Of a stretch of 64,000 nucleotides of DNA, positions 1 to 11,400 are shown one piece after another. The DNA lies in NCBI GenBank assembly GCA_958295665.1, contig OY282558.1, positions 43,834,389 to 43,898,388 on the forward strand, in the 5' to 3' direction. The DNA is from Tipula vernalis (taxonomy: Eukaryota > Arthropoda > Insecta > Diptera > Tipulidae). A model generated the notes under the pieces. That model was not told where the DNA came from and searched no databases. It was given only the letters and a program-made list of their open reading frames with translations. Each line of letters opens with the position of its first letter. The stretch's first letter is position 1. A program made the position numbers and the translations under genes.

Positions 1-288
1 CAGATTAAACACTTATCCATTTTTATCATCAAACATAAATTATTCATTATTGTTTTGTAATTTGTAAATATTTTCGTTTTCATTTAACAATAAAACGCAC
101 ACACAAAGTACACCAAAGTTTATGTTTTGTTTGTTATCGTTACTGAACACGTACACTACTATATCCCCCCAATATGGCTAATTAACATTCCCCAAATAAA
201 ATTAATATCTACTGTCTTTATTTTATATTTCATTTATATTTTGTCTTGTAAAAAAACAAAACAAAAACACCCAAATCATTAACCTCAG
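1..288. other. Intron of RALGAPB, left part
   Basis: This AT-rich stretch has no coding signal that I can see. It ends in a CAG splice acceptor whose AG is at 287-288, directly before the first exon I can support. The upstream exons of the gene must lie outside the window to the left. Confidence 0.6.
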
Positions 289-3200
289 GATTAAGTAAAA
301 CATCACTAATTGGATTAACAAGTAGTCGTACATCAAATATTCATTCAATAACCACACCAAATTCTGGACCATCATCATCATCAAGTTTAACGTGTAAGAT
401 ATATTTCATGAAATATTTCAGGAATTTTTGCGAATTTGTTTTTTGTTAATCGTTTTCCCTCAACTTTTTTTTTTGGCAGCGATCATATCGATTGGACAGG
501 AGAATCGTCCGCCTTTGGCACAAATTCGACCTAAATGTAACAGTATTTTACATTTATTTGGTGAATGGCTTTTTGAGGCAGCCCTAATTGGAAGTGAATC
601 GTGGTACGAGAATACAAAAAGTAAGTGAATTTAGGAATAACAAATTGGGTGCAAAAGAAGGGATTGAGATTCTTAATTAATAGTTTAAGTTTTAAAAGCT
701 GAATATTGTGCTTAAATCTAAATCGACTATTTTACATTCAACGATTTCCTGCAGATGCAGATGTTGTGCAACGGCATTTTCAAAACTGTTGAGATAAAAC
801 ATTAAAATATCATTACGTCATCAAGCGTAGTGAAACTCTCGAGGCAGTCCCAGTTTTAAATCTTCCCAGTTTAAAATCTTACCGATAGTGAGAACTTTAA
901 CGCGAGAAAAATTCACATAAGACATTGGTGCCGAGAGACTGTCCACTTTTCTTTGGGAGTCCATAAATTTCCAAAAATCATTCAGTACAGAAAATCCTAT
1001 GAACTGCGAATTTGGTTACAACAAGCAATTGAAATTCTAATATTTTTTTTTTTTTATAGAACAAGCAACCGAGGCTAGCCGCCGCCCGTCTTCCATGATC
1101 ATGGACAGTCGAAAAGGAAGTTTATCCCTATCCCAACCATCATCGCTAAATGAACCAACCGATTTACCGCCTGGTTTGACGATCGACAAATACGAATCAG
1201 GACGTGCCGAAGCAATTGGCGCTCTGTGTCGTATCTTTTGTGCGAAAAAAACAGGTGAAGAAATTCTACCCGTTTATCTCGCCCGTTTCTATATGGCACT
1301 ACAACAAGGATTAAAAATAACCGAGACACGTGAATGTGAAGAAACCCTAGCAAGTATTTTATACAATTCATCTGATCTATTTCGTTTGGATTTGGACGGT
1401 ATTCAAATTTTGCTTCCATCATTTATCGCTGCCTTGGAGCTCGTTCTACCCGATAAGGATCTCAAAATTAAATCTCAATCGATTATATTCAATAAAACTG
1501 AATTGCGACGCGCTTCGATCAATATTTTGGTTTCAATACTTTCCCTACCGTTACACTATCAAACACTTCCGATACGTGATATAACGACTGTTAATCCATC
1601 AGCACCAGTTGATAAATTTACGTTCATTCAATTGAAACCACGACTTATTAATATCCTAATGAATGCGTTACAAGTTGAAACGGACGCCCAAAATACGCAT
1701 ATGCTGCTCGGTGCGTTACTTTTGACGGTGCAGGATGCTGCAATGTTTGAGGAGAATGAGAATGCGGATATTTTACAAACATCACCACCACCGAGCGATA
1801 CCAATTTGCTCAGCTCAGGTATGATTGTTAGCTGAATTTTTCTAGATACAATTACTTCATTCATTTTTATTATATATATATATATTTGCTGCTTTTATAT
1901 AAGACGTTATTTATTACATTACATATTTCATTTTTGTTATGTTTATTGCGACTTGTTAAGTAGATAAAACGTTTGTTGCGTCCGATGTTAAAAATGGACA
2001 AAAGTGTTATGTCTCATTTGTATATAATTAAGCGCTCAATTTCATGATTACATTAAGAATTATTTTATTTGTTGTAAGTACGTAATTGGGAGATTAAAGA
2101 AGGAGATGGAGAGTTGTTGTCGCTTTCAAAATTTGAAGCTTTCCGACTGAATCAAATCAACATAACAAAAACCGAAAATATTATTATTTGTTGTATAAAA
2201 ATCGAAAACAAGAAAATTTATTTTTTTATTTTTATTTATGTTCACCCAGCTTGTTCAGAAAAAAGTTCTTGTTCATTAGCTAGCGGTAATTCAAGTATTG
2301 GCGGCCATAGTACAGCAACACTAGGCAATGAATTACCAAGTTTAACGATATCAGAAGATTTTCCGGCCGATTTCCTAAATGATTTCGATATGGCATCAGT
2401 TTATGGTTTGTAACATACACACACAAAAAATTTTCTTTAGTTTTTCATAAAATTTTCATTTAAATTTTTGATACGAAATTTATTTATTATGCATGATCTC
2501 TTAAAAGTTTTGTTAAAAATTATGTTAACTTGAATGTTTTTGTATATCTAACTTTGTTAAGCGGGCATTTTGAAAAGGCTTAGCATTTCTAGTAGCCCCA
2601 GGCAGAAAATTACTACACAATTTTTTTTGCTGTATTTTAGATAATGCACACGCTTTATTCGTGCGGGCAACATATTTGGTCTGCCATCGCCTGATTTCAT
2701 CGTGGAAAACCGATTTGAATGTGTCTTTGGCGGCTTTGGAATTATTATCTGGGTTGGCGAGGATGCACATTAAAGATTCAGGTAGGTGGTTTACTTAACT
2801 AAAAATCCTGGTTTGATCTTACTAAATAGTATAAACTCTCATCTATTTTTTGCTAAGCTCGAAGATTAACCGGTAAGAAATTTTCATCCAATTTCATTAC
2901 TGATCTAAATATTTACAAAATTGATAAAATTACAGAAGCCCTTGAATGTAAACGTGCCGTCAAATGGATATGTGATTACATTTGCTACCAATGCTCACGT
3001 CCACCGCAAGCCCATAGTAAAGATTTGCATAGTACGATTGTGGCAGCATTTCAATGCACATCTGCTTGGCTAATGAAACATCCGTATCTGTTGCAAGACA
3101 AAGATTGCCTTACCACCGTACTCGAGGTGGTCGAGCTGGGTATATCCGGGTCCAAAAGTATTGGCAAACCGGGCGAAATAGTAAAATTAAAAGACGACAA

Positions 3201-5089
3201 AGAATTAAAACCGGCTTCGATGCGGGTACGGGATGCAGCTGAAAATTTATTAACCGTAATTTTGGAACAAGTTGGATATTTCCCAAGCGAGTGTGGTCCT
3301 GAATCATTATCATCGCTCTTGGATGAAGTAGCCCTTATAAAACATTGTAATTCGAATGGTGGTACTGTTACACAAGAACAGGCCATTCAAAAATTTAAAT
3401 ATTTTGTAACCGAAAACTCTACTGTTTTGGCACTGCTCGAGGAACCGTTAGGGAATGATCAAGATCCACAACCGACCGTTACACGTAAGTAAAATTATTC
3501 AATTAAACCAGCTACTTAACTATAAAAGTATTTATTTCGATTCAGTTCTAATCCGTGGTCCGTTTGGCCGCCACGCCTGGACAATGCAGTTGCGCCACCT
3601 ACCTCGCAGCAAATCAGGCACAAAATATCATGCTCCAAACCCAGGTCGACCAGTTCCAATGAATGATATGCCTCAAAGGCATGAAGTTGATCAAAAAAAT
3701 TTTCCAGATGGCATCGATCGCATTCCAACCTGTGTAGCCGACTACTCAATACCAACATTAGAAAATGTAATCCAACGTATTGGGTCCGATTCGACAAAAT
3801 TACTATATACTCTACTTGAAAGTCAAACTGTGTACGAAAAGTTAGCATGGGCTGAAACCGAAAGTTCAGAGGATAGTTTAAGTCATTCACATGAGGCTAT
3901 ACCACCCGCAGTGTGTCATGAATTTCAAGCGGCTCGTTTATTTCTTTCGCACTTTGGATTTTTATCACTCGACGATAATCCGGAACGACGAGCTGGAGAT
4001 CAACCAGCGCTATCACCTCTTCTCACCGTTTTAGATACGAAACGCGACGGATTTATAAACGAATTATTTACCCTGGATAAAATGAGTCCGCGCACTAGTG
4101 ACACGGTACACATATTCTACGTAAAAGTTGGTCAAAATTCAGAACAAGATATAATTGGCAATATGCTGAGTGAAAATACAAACACGCTAGATCCTCACTT
4201 TTGGAATATGGCGTTGAGTTTAGGATGGCCCGTAATTATCGATCAGCATAGTGGTTGGACAGGAAACTTTAATACAAGCTGGAAAATAAACAGCAATTCG
4301 AATGACTGCAATATCGAAGAATTGAACTGCAATGATTTGGAATCGATGAAATATAATGGTGAGAAGCGTGTTTTGTATTGGGCTGATGTTGGATCCGAAA
4401 TTGCATTTGTTATACCAACGAAATGGAATAAGACGGATGAAAGTGATGGTAGTTGTCTGTCGAATGAAAATCCGCCAACATTTGAGCGCAGTGTCAGCGA
4501 AGTACCAAATGATGGGCGAGCGAGTTTAAATCAATCGACCCAAAAGATGATGTTGGGTCAAAAACCGCGTACCCTATCACTAGATTTTGATAAAAAAGAT
4601 CCAATTCCGCCGTCTCGTCGTCGAACCGGTGTTACAAAATCGTATCTTCAATCACAATCGTCAACGAAAATTATGCTCGTCTGGTTAGAAAGTTACGAGG
4701 ATCATTTAACATTCCCGTTCGATGATTTGTTGGCGTACACAAAAACGGGTGACGAAACGTTAACGGGTCAATATCCGCGCAGTAGTGATGTTCATATAAT
4801 ATTTTTGCACGCCTTAAATTCAGGTTTGTTACGGGTTAAATTACAGGGACCGCCAGGTCGTATGAATTTTGCTACACCGCTGATCGATGGTATGGTGATT
4901 AGTCGGCGGGTTATTGGTAATTTGGTGCGACAAACGGCACATAATATGGCAAGACGACGTCGCCTGGATAATGATATTTATCAGCCACCGCATGTTCGGC
5001 GTCGACTTAAAGTGCAGGATTTGGTGCAGAAATATAAAATGGATATGACCGAACCAGAATTATTGGCTAATTTATTTAAAACTTCTTAA
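289..5089 (+). CDS. RALGAPB: Ral GTPase-activating protein subunit beta (3' part, seven exons)
   Basis: Exons are 289-393, 480-620, 1060-1818, 2250-2405, 2641-2781, 2936-3484 and 3546-5089. All introns are GT-AG and the codon phases agree at every junction, giving about 1,130 codons up to the TAA at 5087-5089. The first exon, the 141-bp fourth-to-fifth junction and several split codons are too short or too broken to show as simple open frames. Recognisable family blocks include HLFGEWLFEAA (exon 2), CHRLISSWKTDLN (exon 5), AWLMKHPYLL (exon 6), GPFGRHAWTMQLRHLPR and HIIFLHALNSGLL (last exon). In the known complex the beta subunit pairs with a catalytic alpha subunit to switch off Ral GTPases downstream of growth signalling. 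The beta chain has a C-terminal Rap/Ran-GAP-like fold, here within the last exon (roughly 4090-4960), and is thought not to be catalytic itself. Vertebrate beta subunits are near 1,490 residues, so roughly 360 N-terminal residues are missing to the left. The donor after 2405 is GTTTGT, which is weak, but it is the only choice that keeps phase with the next exon. Confidence 0.9.
1872..1886. repeat. (TA)n microsatellite
   Basis: A short run of alternating T and A lies inside the RALGAPB intron 1819-2249. It has no evident role. Confidence 0.7.
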
Positions 5090-5278
5090 ATTGCTTTTTT
5101 TTTTTAATTAAATCTCATTAAAAGTATTATTATGATATTTATTGTGTTGTAACAGATTTTATTTTATTATTTAATTATTAAAAAAAAATTAACTTAATTA
5201 AATTAACAAAAAAAAAAAAAAATTTAACTCGAATTTTAAATGGATTTTACTTGGTGATCAGAATATAAAAATTTAATT

Positions 5279-5284
5279 AATAAA
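5279..5284 (+). terminator. Candidate poly(A) signal of RALGAPB
   Basis: AATAAA lies about 190 bases after the RALGAPB stop codon on the + strand. It is the first canonical hexamer downstream; weaker ATTAAA-like copies occur closer to the stop. Cleavage is inferred, not shown. Confidence 0.5.
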
Positions 5285-5415
5285 AGTTGTAATAATTTTT
5301 GAAACACTTACCTTACTTAAGGATAATGGAAGTGACGAAGAGATTGTAATCCCACTTTTTAAGCACATATTTTAAAACACCAAATGTTTCTAATAAACTC
5401 GTGATTGTCTAAGTT

Positions 5416-5421
5416 TTTATT
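5416..5421 (-). terminator. Candidate poly(A) signal of the WBP4-like gene
   Basis: AATAAA on the - strand lies about 50 bases past the stop codon at 5470. Together with the RALGAPB signal at 5279-5284 it shows that the two convergent genes end within about 130 bases of each other. Confidence 0.55.
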
Positions 5422-5469
5422 TATAAAAACAATAAAAAAATAATCAAATCTCAATCAACGAAAACCCCA

Positions 5470-8400
5470 CTAATCATCGTCTAACCGTTGACGACCATGT
5501 TTTCGGCTACCTTCACCAATTTTTCGCTTTTTAAATACGGCAGGCGTGGTGGAATCGGAATCCAGTTTAGTAATTTGACGTTCCTTAAATTCTTTTACAG
5601 GTGGTGGTTGTGCCACCGCGGCCGTACAAACCACAGGTACTTGGGGCGGATAATAATAGTCTTGATTTGGTAACTGTAAATCAGGTAATTTTTCTTCGAC
5701 ATTAACCACAGTTTGCCACTGGCCATACGGTTGAGCTTCAGTCGCTAGTACATCTGGATCACGTTGGTAATTATCGGCTTCATTCGGTTCTTGCGGATTT
5801 TGTGGTACATTTTTGGCCGTTTCGTTTAAACGATATTTGCGAAAATTTTCTCGCCGATATTTCGCTACAATTTCATCCGCATTGTCAATCATATTTTTTG
5901 ATTCAATTTTTAATTGCTCCTCTTGCTGCCGCACGGCTTTCGCTTGGATTTTGTTGTATTCGGCGATGGTCATGAAACCCTCCTTTGGTGCCTCCCACAC
6001 CGATTCTAAAATAAAACAGAATGATATTGTATTTAAAAAAAATGTGTAACCACTACAATTACAAGTATGTTACAAGGTTTTTTTCCCCCTCGTCGTCTTA
6101 TTTATTCATTTATAACATATAAGTACATATAGTATCGGAAAACTCGTATCAAATAACAGATTTTCTAAATAAATATATGTCATTAAAATTAAATTATTAA
6201 TAAACCGATGGACAAAAATTACATGTGTGTTATAAGTATCTATTTCCATTTCCAAAATTGAATTGGTTAGAGTACATATCCAAAATTGAAAAATCATGGT
6301 TCTCGATTTTACGACGAAAATCACTCAAACTTATTATGTTTGAACTTGTCATATTTATCACCTTTCGAAAACGACGAAATGGAAAAATCGGAATGAGAAA
6401 ATTTTATATGATAAGCAAACATTTAGATTTCAAAATAAATCAGCTGAAAGAATTTATTTTTAGGGTTAAAACGTTGAGTCCAAGTTGCAATAAAATTGGT
6501 GTAAATCACTTACATCTCAATAGTATAGAAACAGGTTGCCTTACATTTCTTCTGCGGGAATTCCTGAGGCAAGACTAACGCTTCATATAATAAAGTCAGA
6601 ATTTTATAGAATTTCTGTTCCGAACCTGAACAACGAACCAAACTTCAACAGGGTTCAAACAATAACAATTCTTCTCGATGTCACTTTGACTCGATAACCT
6701 AGTTGTTATTGCAACAATTGGTTGAAGACCATGAAGACTTTTTTCTGAACCATCCAAAATCTTAAGTGAAGAGTTTTTTTTCAGAATGATTTGATGTCAG
6801 ATGCCTATAAATTGAAAGAAACAATCAAACGCCTAGTTGGTACCCAGATCAAATGTTACGGCAATTACGTCTAGCGAAAACTATTTAACAAACAATTATA
6901 AGCTGATCCATATGAATTATCAAACCTTAGGAGCAAAACTAAGATTCGATCGGTAATCTATGATTGTATCTCTTGAAGACCGAAAATCAATTGATGGGAG
7001 ATCTTAATGTGGATCTTCAATATTTGTTCACAATTAAAGCTAGAAGGTCACGACTCGTCTGAACGCGGCTCAACCCAAAAGTGCTTGCACTTCTGTTTTT
7101 TTTATGGCATCATGTTCTCTAAGGTCTAATGAATAAGATAAAAGTTTTTTTTGAAATCATTCACCGACCAGTTTTCATTTTCGGGCCAAAATTCGAAAAT
7201 TGGAACCAAAAAAATGATTTTTTGGTCTGAAAAAGTGAAATATCTTATGTTTTATGAAAAGTCTCAGGAAGAGAATGCAGTAGGCAGGTTACAAGAAAAG
7301 CAGAAAACTTTTCTTCCTCGATCAGTTCATTTCAGTTTTCCATAAGGTCGAAAATTTTTAATCCTCCAAAAGTTGCCCGCGCACTTTCACACGAAGAGAA
7401 CCGGAGTAATATTTGTTTGTTGTGCTTAAAAAAGAATAATGTCATGTTCAAGATAGAACTCTCGCTGCAATCGAATCTAGAAAAATTACTGAAACATCGT
7501 GTGAAGAAAGACTGCCGAATGTTCTTTGTGCTGGATGCAAACGGAACGTCTACCGACAACTTCCCAGTGCCGATCCAGGAATCGTTCCCCCCAAGACTGT
7601 CGAGCTACCTGATTATTCTAAGTTTTTGAGTATAAGTTTAATTACGAAATCTAGGACTCAAAATCCCTGTCAGTGCTATTTGTGCCAGATTGCTCGAAGT
7701 AATGAGATATCCATGCAACTTCTTAACAAAAAAAAAAATCGGCTGACGGGAAATGCATCAAACGTTGTTCCAAATGTTTCATCGATCCCAAACGAGGAAC
7801 ACCTCATAAATGCACCAAAACTGCCCAAGTTGATAATGTATGCAATTATATAAATACAATGGGGGAGAAAGTAATGGAACAAGTGGCGTCAACATTAATC
7901 AGTAAAATTGCAATTCAACAACATGACATTGATAACAAAGTAAACAAAAAAGATTCGACGGTCTCCCTTACTCAGGCACGTGGAGGAAACTCCATGAAAT
8001 TATTCATAAATCCCCACGAGAAAAATGAAGAGGAACCAGCTTCGAATATATCCACAGCCGATTTCTTGAAAATCAAAACAAAATTTAATCTTAGTACAAA
8101 GACTACTGTTGATATAGCGACCGCTTTGAGAGTTGCTACCAAAAAGCGGGCGATAATTGAGCCAGGATTGAAAAAAACCCTGGAACAGAAGATTGGCGAG
8201 GTAAAAAGTTTATTTTGTGCTAAGACAATAGATTTTGTAACCATCAAAGCTCGAATGAGCACACCAATCCAATGTCCCATACTTTACTGCCATACTCTTG
8301 AAGATTTTCTTTCTCATATCGAGAAACAGCGGGATATTAGAAATCAGCACTTAAAATTTGGAATTGACGGTGGCGGTGGTTTTTTGAAGGTGTGCCTGTC

Positions 8401-11400
8401 TGTTCAAGATGATTCAACTGAAATTTATCAACAGGAGAAAAAACGTCAAAAGTATGATGATGGCGTGTTTGCTAAAGCTTTTGGTGACTCAGGCGTTAAG
8501 AAAATCTTTATTCTTGCTATTGTGAAATCGGCTCAAGAGAATTATGAAAACGTCAGCAATATGGAAAATATTGAAAATTGAGGATTTTTCTGGTACAATA
8601 GCGACTGATCTAAAATTAGCCAATATTCCGATAGGGATTATGTCTTATTCATCGGCGTACCCTTGTACATGGTGCCTTTGTGAAAGCACAAATTTGGAGC
8701 ACGTTGAACCTCGGCGAACTGTGGGAAACTCAACCTCATATTTTGAAGCTTGGAGAAATGCTGGCGGATCGATAATGAAAAATGCGAAAAATTTCACAAG
8801 CTGTATCAATCCTCCAGTTTTTTAAGCTGATGACGATAAAAAGATTCTTGACATTATTCCTCCTCCAGAACTACATCTAATGTTTGGTGTGGTTAATAAA
8901 ATAGTAGAATTTATTACTGAAACAACAGAATGGATCAACCTATGCAATGTTCAACGAGAATTTACTCAAGGAGGTACCAAATTCAATGGCAATTCATGTA
9001 GAATATTATTGAAAAAAGTGGATAGTCTCCGATCGTTTTGCTCCATTGGTTATTTGAAATATGTGGAAACACTGAAGGATTTTGATCGTGTAGTTCACAA
9101 TTGTTTTGGAATCGAATTAAATGATTATTACAAAAAATCTATCGCTCAATTCAAGACTAGCTATTTGGCCCTAGGGCTATCAGTCACACCAAAAGTGCAT
9201 GCAGTATTTTATTATATAGAAGATTTTTGTGAAGGCCATAGAAAAGGGTTGGGGTTTTACAGTGAACAGGCCATGGAGACAGTGCATCCTGATTTCAAGA
9301 CAATGTGGAACAAATATCAAGTTTCTGAAAACCACCCAGATTATAATGATAAATTAATGAGAGCTGTAATTGAAGATAATAGTTACCACATATAATTACC
9401 TAATTGAATCAAACTTGAATTAATGTTACTGAAATAAAGGTTTTTGTTCTTCTTCATTTTACAAAATATCCCCACGTATGTGTTTAGAAGACATCTGTCG
9501 ACAAAGAGAGAAATAATTCGCAAATTAGCAACCTTTTGACCTGTAATTTTCTGCATTCTCTTCCTGAGACTTTCCTCTTTCGATCTTTGTATGCTGAAAT
9601 CCTCCGGAAGGGCATACAAAATAAGATATTTCACTTTTTCAGACCAAAATACCGTTTTTTTGGTTCCAATTTTCGAATTATGGCCTAAAATGTAAACTGG
9701 TCGGTGGATGATTTCAAAAAAACTTTTATCTTATTTGTTAGACCTTAGGGAACATGATGCCATAAAAAAAACAGAAGTGTAAGCACTTTTGGGTTGAGCC
9801 GCGTTCAGACGAGCCGTGAGGTACATATGGTTGGCCTCATTTAATTTTGCAGGCGACGTGTGAGGAAATGTTGACCTTGCTCAACCAAATAGAGACGTTG
9901 TTAAATTCAAGGCCGTTTTATGGTGAAGTAGATATAATTCCTCAATGGATTTATCTACAGTGGCACTAAAACGGTGGGGTAATGCATGCCTGAACTTTGT
10001 ATTCTTAGGTTGTGTTGGGTAATTTTCCAGTAAAAACAATTTACTAAACCGAAAATCAACAAACGTTTGTGATCCATTTTCAATCTTTTGCGCAATACTC
10101 GTACATTCAATTTTTATTCGTTCAAGAATTACACAATTTCCTTTCGATTTTTCAGCTTGCCAACTCTTTTGGGATTTTTTTTTTAAATGTTTGACATTCC
10201 AGCGAACCAAGAGTTTGTGTGATCTGTTTTAATTGCAAAATTCAACATATTTCGGAAAAAGACGTCGGGATAAGAAATAAATTCGGAACAATCAGTACCG
10301 AACCACCTGCAAAAATTCTAATATTGACTCAATATTGCATTTTGATGCCGCAAACTGATCATAATCGGTTAAGACGTTTTATAAAATGTTACAAATAGTT
10401 GATGAGAAATGAAATTGTTCATATAAAAATATCCCAAGAAAAATCAAAACTGGAAATTTACCCGCTGAATTTCACTTTGTAGTATGCAGTTTAGCTAGCG
10501 AGAAAATCGATTTAATCTTGTATTTTTTGGAGACCAGTGAAAATTACTAGGCTTATGCCAATAAGTTTTAAAAAATCAAGCTAGCCGAAATCGATGAACT
10601 TCTCGGTGTCGACATAATTTTCGAAGTACTCTAACCAACCCCTGTCACAATTACAAATAAAGATGAACAAACATTAGGAATTGAAAAAAAAAAACTGGTA
10701 AGTGGACAAAGTTCCATCGTAAAGCAAACCAGCTGCCACTGTAAATCAATGTGAATTTAACACATTAACGATTACTTGCAAGAGAAAGAAGATTTCGAAG
10801 ATCACTGAACTATTCAATTTCTCTGAAATGTAAAGTAATGTTTGTTTGTTTGTTTTTAACTTTGTTGTGGTCAGCTGTGGTGTCAGCCAAATGACCTGCT
10901 TGTCCTGTTCCACCGTGTGCTATCAGTTCCTTCTTCTCCGAAGGGCTGCAGCAGTGGATTTGTGGTTTATGACTTAATTTCTCTTTATCCCTAAAGAGAG
11001 TAAGTCTTCGTTAAATTGTTATTCTTATTTTTTTTTTTTTTTTTTATTTTTTTTTTTGTTGTGTTCAATTTTATGACTCTATATTTTATTTTATTTATAT
11101 AATTCAATTTATGTATATGAAATTTTTTTTTTCTCAAATCGGATAAAATACGTCAGTTTTCTGGTTTGTTATCTGTCAGCAAAATGAAGTATTCCCCGAC
11201 ACTACATCGTTGCTAGGCAACTTACTAATAACAGTACTGGAAAGTATTCCTTGCCTAGTAAAATTGACAGCGCACGCGATTGTTATAATTCTAAGGTAAC
11301 TTTGATAGTGAAATCTATTGAAAATATAAATTGGAAAATGTTGCGTATTTTAAGGAATATAATGAATAAAATGGATAATCTGATATACTGCCGATTAGAG

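Larger units (their letters stand above)
7048..9819 (+). mobile_element. TIR DNA transposon of unassigned superfamily
   Basis: The ends are inverted copies of each other. 7048 to about 7253 matches the reverse complement of about 9600-9819 over some 200 bases with few differences, starting TCACG.CTCGTCTGAACGC. After that the left arm lacks about 40 bases that the right arm has (within 9575-9635), and both arms then share a GTCTCAGGAAGAGAATGCAG block. A broken transposase-like gene lies between the arms in + orientation. I could not settle the target duplication: the flanks share only GG. The element sits inside the WBP4 intron, antisense to that gene. I do not recognise the superfamily with certainty. 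Confidence 0.75.

Noticed and set aside
1099..1422. 107-codon open frame on the - strand
   Set aside because: It lies wholly opposite RALGAPB exon 3, whose + strand reading is clearly conserved protein; the antisense frame has no motif.
2525..2770. 81-codon open frame on the - strand
   Set aside because: It is the shadow of RALGAPB exon 2641-2781, which reads CHRLISSWKTDLN on the + strand with matching splice phases.
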